Source: Planctomycetota bacterium
GTDB lineage: Bacteria > Planctomycetota > B15-G4
NCBI GenBank assembly: GCA_029259695.1
Contig: JAJDEQ010000019.1
Location: 1 to 32,974, forward strand
DNA: 32,974 bases
Reading direction: 5' to 3'
The position numbers were made by a program, and so were the translations under genes. Of the stretch, positions 18,519-28,875 are shown piece after piece. The notes under the pieces were generated by a model. The model ran no database searches. It had not been told where the DNA came from and saw only the letters and a program-made list of their open reading frames with translations. Within the stretch, counting starts at the first letter, position 1; every line of letters begins with the position of its first letter.

Positions 18519-19608
18519 CAACCCAATCGCGCAACCGCTCAGCGGTCGGGGGCCGCCCGCATCTGCGTGACACAAGCTCGGACAGCCGGCACATCGCCGA
18601 GTGGAATCGCGGGTGAGCCGGCCGGATGCGGTCGAAGTACTCGGCGGACGTCAGGTCGGGGAAGAAGAACGCGCTCTCCGACACCAGCAGCTCGCAGAGC
18701 TGCTCTTCGTAGGTGACTGCAAAGGCAGCCAGTTCCTCGGAGCCCCAGAGGTCGTCGATCACGCGGCGCCACGCGGCCGCGTCGTCTGGTGCTGGGAGCG
18801 CCGCCGCCTCGAGCAGGGGTTGGGGCTGGATCACGTGCTCACCCCGGGCTGAAGCATCGAGGCACCGGTGGTGCAGTCCCCCGACCCCGTGGGCCATCAC
18901 GATCCGCGACGCGATGACCTGTCCGACGCCGCTCATCTGTTCCGCGAATCGTCGGGAGATGGCTCGGGCTTCGGCACTCCTTCGCCCGACGAGCACGTGG
19001 GTCAACTCGACCCGCTCGAGGTCGTCGGGGCCGATCCTGGCATAGGCATCGTCACTCGCCAGCTTCTCGTAGTCGACGACGAGCGACCACTCGTCCAGCA
19101 CCGCACTGCAACCGACGGCGGCCTGCATACGCAGCGTCGGCGCCAGCTCGGGGTGCAAGTCTGACACGATGAGATGGCACAGCCCTTCCTCGACGCCGAG
19201 CGGCAGTGTCGCCCAGTCATCGCCGAGCACGTGATGGACCAGTTCGTGGGTCAACACGGCTTCGCGACCGGCTCGCTCCTCGCGTGGGAGTTCGATCCGG
19301 CTCTCACTGCGGTGGAAGAGGCCTTCCAGCTCGGCCTTCAGGCGGTCGACCATCCACAGCTCGACGGGCGCATCCCGCCCCCCCGGGATCCTGCTGCGGA
19401 CGAGAGGAACGAGGTGATCAAGTGACCGAGCGAGTTCCTCAGCCGTCTCGAGATCGTGGGCATGGACGAGACCGTGCTGCGAGCGCACCGTCACCGGCGG
19501 TCGCCTCAACTGGGTGGCATCGCAGGACACGGCGCCCAGCACCAGGACGGCGAACATCATCAACCAGACAGAGCCGGGCCGCCTGGTGAGCGTGTCGTCG
19601 TGACGCAC
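18508..19608 (-). CDS. Putative lipoprotein zinc metallopeptidase (HExxH, gluzincin-like)
   Basis: This protein has about 366 residues from the chosen GTG. An N-terminal hydrophobic segment ends in LGAVSC, a plausible lipobox (Cys29), so it is probably a lipid-anchored periplasmic or outer-membrane protein. The key motif is THELVHH (His121, Glu122, His125), followed 18-19 residues later by GVEEGLCH, where Glu140 or Glu141 could be the third zinc ligand. That is the gluzincin arrangement. The rest, including the C-terminal 200 residues, is unrecognised. The frame is open to a TTG at 19656; the GTG at 19608 was chosen because it gives a compact signal sequence, with only a weak GGA upstream. 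No protein inhibitor or substrate gene is linked. It converges on the propeller gene with an 11-base overlap. Confidence 0.68.
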   Translation of the reverse strand: MRHDDTLTRRPGSVWLMMFAVLVLGAVSCDATQLRRPPVTVRSQHGLVHAHDLETAEELARSLDHLVPLVRSRIPGGRDAPVELWMVDRLKAELEGLFHRSESRIELPREERAGREAVLTHELVHHVLGDDWATLPLGVEEGLCHLIVSDLHPELAPTLRMQAAVGCSAVLDEWSLVVDYEKLASDDAYARIGPDDLERVELTHVLVGRRSAEARAISRRFAEQMSGVGQVIASRIVMAHGVGGLHHRCLDASARGEHVIQPQPLLEAAALPAPDDAAAWRRVIDDLWGSEELAAFAVTYEEQLCELLVSESAFFFPDLTSAEYFDRIRPAHPRFHSAMCRLSELVSRRCGRPPTAERLRDWVARR

Positions 19609-19753
19609 CGACAATTCCAAGCTGCAAGACGAGGTGGGCCGGGCCGTCGACGTCAACGCACGTCACGGGCACCTGGGGCGGGGCGGCCTCGTCGCGAGCT
19701 TCCCGGGCGAAGCCGACGGTGCTCACGTAGAGCCCACGATCGCCCGGCCATCG

Positions 19754-19793
19754 CCCTTCTCCATCCGCCACCAACGGGCTGGAGCTGACGATC
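19754..19793 (+). pseudogene. Decayed fragment of the lineage C-terminal domain
   Basis: The bases 19770-19793 match the last codons of the 1412-residue FG-GAP/VCBS gene (14121-14144) at 22 of 24 positions. They read SATNGLELTI in one frame, and the preceding bases read PFSI in another frame, shifted by a two-base deletion relative to the intact gene. No longer open frame is attached. It looks like the remnant 3' end of a third secreted protein. The rest of the 19609-19938 gap shows nothing else except a possible promoter-like TTAGCAT near 19853. Confidence 0.5.
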
Positions 19794-19921
19794 GCGGGGC
19801 CCCGCGGCCTTCGCTTGGCGCCCGCTTGGCCCTATCCCTTTGGGGCACCGTGTTAGCATGCGCGACTGCGACGAACGGATGCTCCGCACCGCTCGCCAGA
19901 CGGCATCGGGAAGCACCGTTC

Positions 19922-19928
19922 AAGGAGG
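19922..19928 (+). promoter_or_regulatory. Shine-Dalgarno of the TPR-CHAT gene
   Basis: AAGGAGG lies 10 bases before an in-frame TTG at 19939 that begins a hydrophobic export segment. It is the only strong ribosome-binding sequence near the gene's 5' end and decides the start over an ATG at 19858, which has none. Confidence 0.55.
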
Positions 19929-19938
19929 AAGGGCCGCT

Positions 19939-22900
19939 TTGGGATCGCTGCTGCTGCTCTCGGTGCTTGCCCTGGGCCTGCAGGCGGCGCCCGACGCGTC
20001 GAGCCCGCTCGAGCAGCTCGAGGTGCTCACGCAGCGACCGGCCGGCGAGGCCCTCGACGAACTCTCGGCGCTCGCAGTCAGCACCTACGCAGCGGGCGAC
20101 TGGGCGGCGGCGCGCGTGATCCTGGAGCGGACCATCGAGCGCGCCGAGCAGGCCGACGCTCCCGACGGCCTGCTCGTCAACCTGCAGCTCTACCTGGGCG
20201 CAGTGCTGCTGCAACTGGAAGCGACCGACGAGGCCCGCGACCTGTACCGCTCGCTGCTCGACCAGCTCGACACCGCGGCGCCCGTCAACGCGGAGATCCT
20301 GCGCGCCGTCGCCTCGAACCTCGCCCTGGTGTACCAGCGGCGCGGTGAGTTCGAGCTCGCCCGTGAGCTGCAGGAAGACTCGCTGGCGGAACTCGAAGCG
20401 GCATCCGCGAACCAGGAGTCACCCGCGCTCCAGACCGTGCGCTACAACCTGTCCCTGACGCTCAAGAACACCGGCGACCTGGAGCGCGCCCTGGCGCTGC
20501 AGACCCGCGCGCTCGCCGGGCTCGAACAGAACCCGGGCCCCGACGCCCCCACCACCCAGCGGGTGCGCCTGGGACTCGCCTCCACGCTCGAGAAGCTCGG
20601 CGAGTTGCACCGGGCCCGCGCCCTGCGCGAGTCAGTGCTGGCCTTCCGCGAGTCGTACTACCCGGCCGACCACCCGGACGTGCTCACCGCGCGGCACAAC
20701 CTCGCCGTGAGTCTGCGCCACGCCGGCGACCTGCCCGGGGCGCGCGCACTGCTCGAAGGCGTGCTCGTCCTGAACGAGCAGCGCTTCTCCGAGGACGACC
20801 CGACGCTGCTGGCCAACCGCATCGAACTGGCCGGCGTCATGTGGGCCGCGGGCGACGCCGCCGGCGCACGACAGTTGTACGAGCAGGTGGCGACGATCCG
20901 CGAGCGGACGCTGCCGCCGAGCAACCCGCACCTGCAGGAGTCCCGGCTGACCCTGGCCACGGTGCTCGCGCGCTTCGGCGAACTGGAGGCGGCGCGCCGG
21001 CTGCAGGAGCAGGCCATCGCCGCCCTGGCCGAACACTTCGCCGAGGAGCACCACGACCTGCTCAACGCGCGCCAGGCCCTGGCCGCCACGCTCACGGCGC
21101 TGGGCGACGTGGACGGTGCCGCGGAGATCCAGCAGGGCGTGCTCGAACGCCGCGAGGGCGCGTTCTCCGACGACCACCCGGACGTGCAACGAGCGCGTCT
21201 GCGCATGGCCGTCATCCGGCGGCTCCAGGGGCAGCTCCCCGCAGCGCGCGCACTGGCCGAGCGCGCGGTCGCGGGGCTCGAAGCGATCCTGCCCCCCGAC
21301 CACGGCGACCTGCAGGCCGCCCGCTGGGAGCTGGCCTGGATCCTCGCGCTGGCGGGAGAGGACGACGAACTCGGTCGCGTGTTGACGGCCTGCGAGCAGG
21401 ACCTGGTGGCCCGGCTCGACAGCAGCCTGCTGCTCGCCCCGCGCGAGGCGTCGGCCGCGCTGCGCTCCATGGACGAAGCCATCTCGTCGCTGCTGTCCCT
21501 GGCGCCCGATCGATCACAGCGCCGCGCCTTCGAGCTGATCGAGTCGGCGCGCGCGCTCTCGTCCGCCAACGCCACCCTGGGACGAGCCATGGCGGCCGAC
21601 GACCAACTGCGACCGCTGCGCGAACGGGCGCTCGCCCTGCGCGCCACGCTCAACGACCTGGTGGCCGGGATCGCCGGGCGCGAGCAGCCCGACCCGACGG
21701 CCATCGGCGACGCCATCCGCGCGCGAGACGCGGCCGAGCGTGCACTGCGCGCGGCCCTGGTCGCGGCGGGTCACGCCCCTCCCCGCATCGACCTCGATGC
21801 CGTGGCCGACACGCTGCCCGACACGGCGGCCGTGGTCAGCTTCCGCCGCTACCGCGCCACCACCCTCGTGCCGCAAGCGCCGGGAGGTGTGCGCGGCACC
21901 GAGTCGTTGCTGGCCTTCGTGGCGCGGCCGGACGGCAGCCTGCAACGGGTGGAGCTGGGATCGCTCGACGCCATCGACGAGGCGGTCGAAGCCTGGCGCG
22001 ATGCCATCGGCAAACCCATCGCCCGGGGCATCTCCCTGGAGGAAGCGGACGGCCCCGACGAGGGCGCGCTCGGGGAGTCGCTGCGGAAACTCGTGTTCGA
22101 CCCGGTGCTGGCCGCGGCGGGCGACGACGCCACGACGCTCCACTTGTGCCTGGACGACGCGCTGCACCTCGTGCCGCTGCAGGCCCTGCCCTTCGGTGAC
22201 GAACCGGGCTCGGTGCTCGGCGACCACTACCAGTTCCGGCACGAGGTCTCCCTGGCCCGACTGGTGGCCCCCCCACCCCCGCCGCCTACCGAACCGAGCC
22301 TGGTGGCGTTCGGCGGCATCGACTTCGACTTCGACATCGCCAGGTCCGGCGACAACGCCGAACTCGCCGCCGCCACCGCCGCGCTGCCCGCCGAGTTGCG
22401 CGCGGGCCCGGGCGGCATGGCCTTCATTCCACTGCGCCAGACCCGTTACGAGGTGGAGGGCATCGCCGAGCTGTTCGAGAACACCTTCGACAAACGCGTC
22501 GAGGAACGCACGCGCAAGCGCGCCACCAAGGACGCGCTGTACGAGCTGGCCCCCGGCACGCTCTACGTGCACCTGGCGACCCACGGCTACTTCGCCGACG
22601 AGAGCCTGCGCTCGGCCATGGACGATGACCACGGCGACGCGGCCTGGTCGCGCAGTTCGCTGGCCGACGTGGTCACCGGCATGGCGCCCATGGCCCTGTG
22701 CGGCCTCGCGCTGGCGGGCGCCAACAACGGCCGCGACGGTTACGGCCGCGTGCCCGGGATCATCACCGCCGAGGAGCTGGCCGGCCTCGACCTCTCCGCC
22801 TGCCGCCTGGCCGTGCTCTCGGCCTGCGAGACGAACGTCGGCATCCGCCGCGCGGGCCAGGGCATCGCCTCGCTGCAGACCGCCCTGCACGCCGCCGGCG

Positions 22901-23100
22901 CCCGCGCCACGATCACCTCGCTGTGGAAGGTGGACGACCAGTGGACCCGCGACCTCATGGTCGACTTCTACCGTCGCCTCTGGGCCCGCGGCCAATCGGA
23001 AGCCGACGCGCTGTGGGAAGCGAAGCGCGCGTTGCGTGCCGAGGGCGTGCCCACCCGGGACTGGGCCGGCTGGATCCTGACCGGCTCGGCGGGATCCTGA
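19939..23100 (+). CDS. Exported TPR-CHAT domain protein (caspase-like protease)
   Basis: From the TTG start this is 1053 residues. A hydrophobic leader (GSLLLLSVLALGLQA) is followed by a long array of tetratricopeptide repeats of the kinesin-light-chain type (about residues 60-500, e.g. LARELQEDSLAELEAA, VLTARHNLAVSLRHAGDLPG). A helical linker leads to a C-terminal CHAT domain (about 730-1053). The catalytic pair is visible: His882 in LYVHLATHGYF and Cys963 in LAVLSACETNVG. The GxxSLQxALHxAGARATITSLWKVDD stretch after the Cys is typical of the family. CHAT proteases cleave partner proteins, and in some systems, such as the TPR-CHAT partner of type III-E CRISPR, cleavage triggers defence; no such partner is nearby. 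The leader lacks basic residues, so export is uncertain; an ATG at 19858 would add an N-terminal basic stretch. Confidence 0.85.
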   Translation: MGSLLLLSVLALGLQAAPDASSPLEQLEVLTQRPAGEALDELSALAVSTYAAGDWAAARVILERTIERAEQADAPDGLLVNLQLYLGAVLLQLEATDEARDLYRSLLDQLDTAAPVNAEILRAVASNLALVYQRRGEFELARELQEDSLAELEAASANQESPALQTVRYNLSLTLKNTGDLERALALQTRALAGLEQNPGPDAPTTQRVRLGLASTLEKLGELHRARALRESVLAFRESYYPADHPDVLTARHNLAVSLRHAGDLPGARALLEGVLVLNEQRFSEDDPTLLANRIELAGVMWAAGDAAGARQLYEQVATIRERTLPPSNPHLQESRLTLATVLARFGELEAARRLQEQAIAALAEHFAEEHHDLLNARQALAATLTALGDVDGAAEIQQGVLERREGAFSDDHPDVQRARLRMAVIRRLQGQLPAARALAERAVAGLEAILPPDHGDLQAARWELAWILALAGEDDELGRVLTACEQDLVARLDSSLLLAPREASAALRSMDEAISSLLSLAPDRSQRRAFELIESARALSSANATLGRAMAADDQLRPLRERALALRATLNDLVAGIAGREQPDPTAIGDAIRARDAAERALRAALVAAGHAPPRIDLDAVADTLPDTAAVVSFRRYRATTLVPQAPGGVRGTESLLAFVARPDGSLQRVELGSLDAIDEAVEAWRDAIGKPIARGISLEEADGPDEGALGESLRKLVFDPVLAAAGDDATTLHLCLDDALHLVPLQALPFGDEPGSVLGDHYQFRHEVSLARLVAPPPPPPTEPSLVAFGGIDFDFDIARSGDNAELAAATAALPAELRAGPGGMAFIPLRQTRYEVEGIAELFENTFDKRVEERTRKRATKDALYELAPGTLYVHLATHGYFADESLRSAMDDDHGDAAWSRSSLADVVTGMAPMALCGLALAGANNGRDGYGRVPGIITAEELAGLDLSACRLAVLSACETNVGIRRAGQGIASLQTALHAAGARATITSLWKVDDQWTRDLMVDFYRRLWARGQSEADALWEAKRALRAEGVPTRDWAGWILTGSAGS

Positions 23101-23112
23101 CGGGCTCGGCGG
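23073..23112. repeat. 20-base tandem duplication across the CHAT gene stop
   Basis: The unit at 23073-23092 is repeated at 23093-23112 with one mismatch. Because 20 is not a multiple of three, the second copy is read in another frame and supplies the gene's TGA at 23098-23100. The remaining intergenic bases to 23282 show no other recognisable element. Confidence 0.85.
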
Positions 23113-23282
23113 GGGCGCTGACACGCTCCCGATCGCGCAGGTCCTGCTGCCAGTCGGCGCGTGTCGGCGCGGCGTGCTCCCGTCCCCCACCGCCAGTGGC
23201 GCGCTACGTCGCACTGCGTACGCAGGGCGCGCAGACGACGCATCGGCACGGGCCGCGGCGGCCCTCACAATGGGGCGGCAAT

Positions 23283-23287
23283 GGAGG
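23283..23287 (+). promoter_or_regulatory. Shine-Dalgarno choosing the P-type ATPase start
   Basis: GGAGG lies 8 bases before the ATG at 23296. It overlaps an upstream in-frame ATG at 23281 that lacks its own site, so translation most likely begins at 23296. Confidence 0.6.
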
Positions 23288-23295
23288 ATGCGATC

Positions 23296-25989
23296 ATGGC
23301 CGACGACGCGCGGCCTGCTTGGCACGCCCTCGACCGGGCCGAGGTCCTGGAGCGTCTCGGAGCCGGCGAGCACGGTCTCACGACAGCCGACGCCACCGGC
23401 CGACTGCAGACGTACGGTCGCAACGAGCTGCCCCGCCGGGAGCCGCCCGCCTTCTGGCTCGTCTTCCTGCGCCAGTTCAACAGCCCGCTGATCTTCGTGC
23501 TGGGGATCGCGGCGGTCGTGTCGGCGGCGCTGGGCGAGCACGTGGACGCGGCGTTCATCCTCGCGGTGCTGCTCTTGAACGCGACCATCGGCGGTGTCCA
23601 GGAGTGGCGCGCCGAGCGTGCCAGCCAGGCGCTGCAGCGTCTGCTCAAGACGCGCGCGACGGCGGTGCGCGACGGCGAGGCTTGCGAGCTGGACGCCGAG
23701 GAACTCGTGCCGGGCGACGTGGTCTGGCTCGAGTCGGGCAACCGCGTGCCCGCCGACGTGCGCCTGCTCAGCGCGCAGGGCCTGCAGATCGACGAGTCGC
23801 TGCTGACCGGCGAGTCACTGCCGGTGACCAAGGACGCGGACTGGCGTGGCCCGCCGGCCGCCTCGCTCGGCGACCGCCTCGACATGGGACACGCCGGGTC
23901 GGTCGTCGCCCGGGGCCGGGCCAGTGCGATCGTCGTCGCGACCGGCGGGCACACGGTGATCGGCGAGCTGGCCCGCGAGGTCGGCTCGACCGACGCCGGC
24001 GAGCCGCCCCTGCTGGTGCGTCTCAAACGCTTCACGCGGGTCATCGGGCTGGCCGTCCTCGGCGCCGCCCTGCTGGTGGGTGCGCTCGGCGTCCTGCTGC
24101 AGGGGAAGTCGGTGTCGGAGATGTTCCTGTTCGCGGTCGCGCTCGCCGTGTCCGCCATTCCCGAGGGACTGCCCGTCGCGCTCACCGTGGCGCTCTCGGT
24201 GGCGATGCGGCGCATGGCGCGGCGCGGCGTCATCGTGAGACGCCTCGCGGCGGTCGAGGGACTCGGTAGCTGCACGCTGATCGCCTCCGACAAGACCGGC
24301 ACGCTCACCTGCAACGAGCTCACCGTGCGCCGGGTGCAGCTTCCCGACGGAAGCAGCTTCGACGTGACGGGCGAAGGCTACGCTCCGGACGGCGACGTGC
24401 TCGGGGCCGACGGACCGATCCTGCCCGGAAAGTCCGCGGACCTGGAGCGTCTGGCCGCCGCGGCGACCGCGTGCAACGAGGCGCACCTGCACCGGGTCGA
24501 CGGGCACTGGGCGTGGCACGGCGATCCCACCGACGTGGCGCTGCTCGCGTTCGCCCACAAGTTGGGCCGGACACGGGAGGCGACGCTCGACACGTGGCCC
24601 GCCTTGGCCCAGATTCCGTTCGAGCCCGAACGCAAGTACGCCGCCAGCTTCCACCGCGTGGACGGCGCGACCCAGGTGTTCGTCAAGGGCGCCCCCGAGC
24701 GCGTGCTCGACATGTGCACCGGGGACGAGGCGCAACGCGACGGGGCCATCGCCGCCGCCGCGGAACTCGCGCAGCAGGGCTACCGCATCCTCGCCTTCGC
24801 GGCCGGGCCGTCACCGGTCGAGCTGCGGCCGGGACACCTGCCCCCCGAGCCCGCGGGAGTCACGTTCCTGGGGTTCACGTGCATGATCGACCCGCTCCGG
24901 CCGGGCGCGCGCGAAGCCGTGGTCGCGTGCCGCAAGGCGGGCGTCGACATCTCCATGGTGACCGGCGACCACCCCGTGACCGCGCTGGCGATCGCCCGGG
25001 ACCTGGGACTCGCGGACGCCCGGTCCGAGGTGGTCACCGGCGCCGACCTCGCGGACACGCCGGAGGCCGAGCGCGCCGGTCTCGTGCGACGGGCACGGGT
25101 CTTCGCGCGCGTCTCCCCGGCCCAGAAGCTCGAGATCGTGAATGCCGCGCGGGACGCGGGCCACTTTGTGGCCGTGACCGGCGACGGTGTCAACGACGCA
25201 CCCGCACTGCGGGCGGCGAACATCGGCGTGGCCATGGGTCTCAGCGGGACCGACGTGGCGCGCGAGGCGGCGGAACTCGTCGTCAGCGACGACAACTTCG
25301 CCTCGATCGTCGCCGGCGTCGAGGAGGGGCGCGTCGCGTACGACAACATCCGCAAGGTCATCTACCTGCTCATCTCGACCGGGGCGGCCGAGGTCGTCCT
25401 CGTGGCGCTGAGTCTGGCGTTCGGGCTCCCGCTGCCGCTGCTCCCGGTCCAGCTCCTGTGGCTCAACCTCGTCACCAACGGGCTCCAGGACGTAGCCCTC
25501 GCGTTCGAGCCGCGCGAGCGCGACGTCCTCGCGCGGCACCCGCGCCCGCCCGACGAGCGCATCTTCAACCGGCTCATGATCGAGCGCACCCTGCTCGGCG
25601 CCGTGACCATGGGACTCGTGGGCTTCGCGGCCTTCCGCTGGATGCTCATGTCCGGCTGGGACGAGGACGCGGCGCGCAACGCGCTGCTACTGCTGTTCGT
25701 CCTGTTCGAGAACGTCCACATCGGCAACTGCCGCTCGGAGACGATCTCGCTCTTCCGGCTCTCACCGCTCACGAGCCCCTGGCTGCTGGGCGCCACGGCG
25801 TCGGCGTTCCTGCTGCACGTCGGCAGCATGCACTGGGCGCCGGCCCAACGCGTCCTCCGCACCCAGCCGCTCGAAGAAGGCTCGTGGCTCGCGCTGATCG
25901 GCCTCGCCCTGACGATCAGCGTCGTGATGGAACTCCACAAAGCGCTCTGGGCCTGGCGCCAGCGGAACGCGGCGGCTGCGGATTCATGA
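23296..25989 (+). CDS. P-type cation-transporting ATPase (P2-like)
   Basis: This 897-residue membrane pump couples ATP hydrolysis to cation transport. The N-terminal cation ATPase domain (LGAGEHGLTTADATGRL) is followed by actuator motif TGES (171-174), membrane helix 4 motif PEGLP (289-293), the phosphorylated Asp332 in DKTGTLT, nucleotide-domain motif KGAPERVL, and hinge TGDGVNDAP (628-636). The C-terminal helices include NLVTNGLQD. PEGLP and overall layout point to the P2 group that contains Ca2+ pumps (PacL/SERCA-like). The usual membrane acidic ligands look altered: helix 5 has STGAAEV and helix 6 has TNGLQD instead of T-D-G-x-P. The transported ion is therefore uncertain (Ca2+, Mn2+ or Na+). 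It starts about 195 bases after the CHAT gene and converges with the second kinase gene. Confidence 0.92.
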   Translation: MADDARPAWHALDRAEVLERLGAGEHGLTTADATGRLQTYGRNELPRREPPAFWLVFLRQFNSPLIFVLGIAAVVSAALGEHVDAAFILAVLLLNATIGGVQEWRAERASQALQRLLKTRATAVRDGEACELDAEELVPGDVVWLESGNRVPADVRLLSAQGLQIDESLLTGESLPVTKDADWRGPPAASLGDRLDMGHAGSVVARGRASAIVVATGGHTVIGELAREVGSTDAGEPPLLVRLKRFTRVIGLAVLGAALLVGALGVLLQGKSVSEMFLFAVALAVSAIPEGLPVALTVALSVAMRRMARRGVIVRRLAAVEGLGSCTLIASDKTGTLTCNELTVRRVQLPDGSSFDVTGEGYAPDGDVLGADGPILPGKSADLERLAAAATACNEAHLHRVDGHWAWHGDPTDVALLAFAHKLGRTREATLDTWPALAQIPFEPERKYAASFHRVDGATQVFVKGAPERVLDMCTGDEAQRDGAIAAAAELAQQGYRILAFAAGPSPVELRPGHLPPEPAGVTFLGFTCMIDPLRPGAREAVVACRKAGVDISMVTGDHPVTALAIARDLGLADARSEVVTGADLADTPEAERAGLVRRARVFARVSPAQKLEIVNAARDAGHFVAVTGDGVNDAPALRAANIGVAMGLSGTDVAREAAELVVSDDNFASIVAGVEEGRVAYDNIRKVIYLLISTGAAEVVLVALSLAFGLPLPLLPVQLLWLNLVTNGLQDVALAFEPRERDVLARHPRPPDERIFNRLMIERTLLGAVTMGLVGFAAFRWMLMSGWDEDAARNALLLLFVLFENVHIGNCRSETISLFRLSPLTSPWLLGATASAFLLHVGSMHWAPAQRVLRTQPLEEGSWLALIGLALTISVVMELHKALWAWRQRNAAAADS

Positions 25990-26056
25990 TCACCACGGGC
26001 TCCCGGGGGGATGGGTGGTTGCATCGTTGTGCGGGCGGATGCCGGTCCCGAGGCTC

Positions 26057-26072
26057 CCGCGATCCGTCGCGG
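26057..26072. terminator. Hairpin between convergent ATPase and kinase genes
   Basis: CCGCGA and TCGCGG arms enclose a TCCG loop in the 98-base space between two convergent genes, where a bidirectional terminator would be expected. There is no T-run on either strand. Confidence 0.35.
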
Positions 26073-26087
26073 TGACGCGGCCTACGC

Positions 26088-28667
<2,580 letters not shown>

Positions 28668-28773
28668 GCCGGTGCTCCTTCTTCCCGATGACCAGGGGAT
28701 CATACGCGGTGGTGGGGGTGGGGGGCTGTCACCTTATGGTGGCGGACGGGCGATCCCGTGCGGGCGAAGTGGG

Positions 28774-28875
28774 ATGATCAAGGTCGTTCTGCGACCTCTT
28801 GGAGACGGCCTCATGTTCGAGGTGCATGCTACCGTGCCGCTCCTTGGAAGAGATTCGGAGTCGATGCTGCCATGA
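28774..28875 (+). CDS. Possible 33-residue leader ORF overlapping the helicase start
   Basis: A small frame (MIKVVLRPLGDGLMFEVH...) ends in TGA that overlaps the helicase ATG (ATGA at 28872-28875). It matches no family I recognise and has no clear Shine-Dalgarno. It may be a translational-coupling leader or chance. The rest of the 28668-28871 divergent gap shows a G-rich run near 28700-28730 but no confident promoter. Confidence 0.22.
   Translation: MIKVVLRPLGDGLMFEVHATVPLLGRDSESMLP

Noticed and set aside
21514..23541. A 675-codon minus-strand frame opposite the CHAT gene
   Set aside because: It is a shadow of the CHAT domain and spans the intergenic region and start of the ATPase gene; no motif supports it.
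19939..25989. Reading the TPR-CHAT gene and the P-type ATPase as a linked defence pair
   Set aside because: They are separated by about 195 bases with the ATPase on its own ribosome-binding site, and nothing in either protein indicates interaction.
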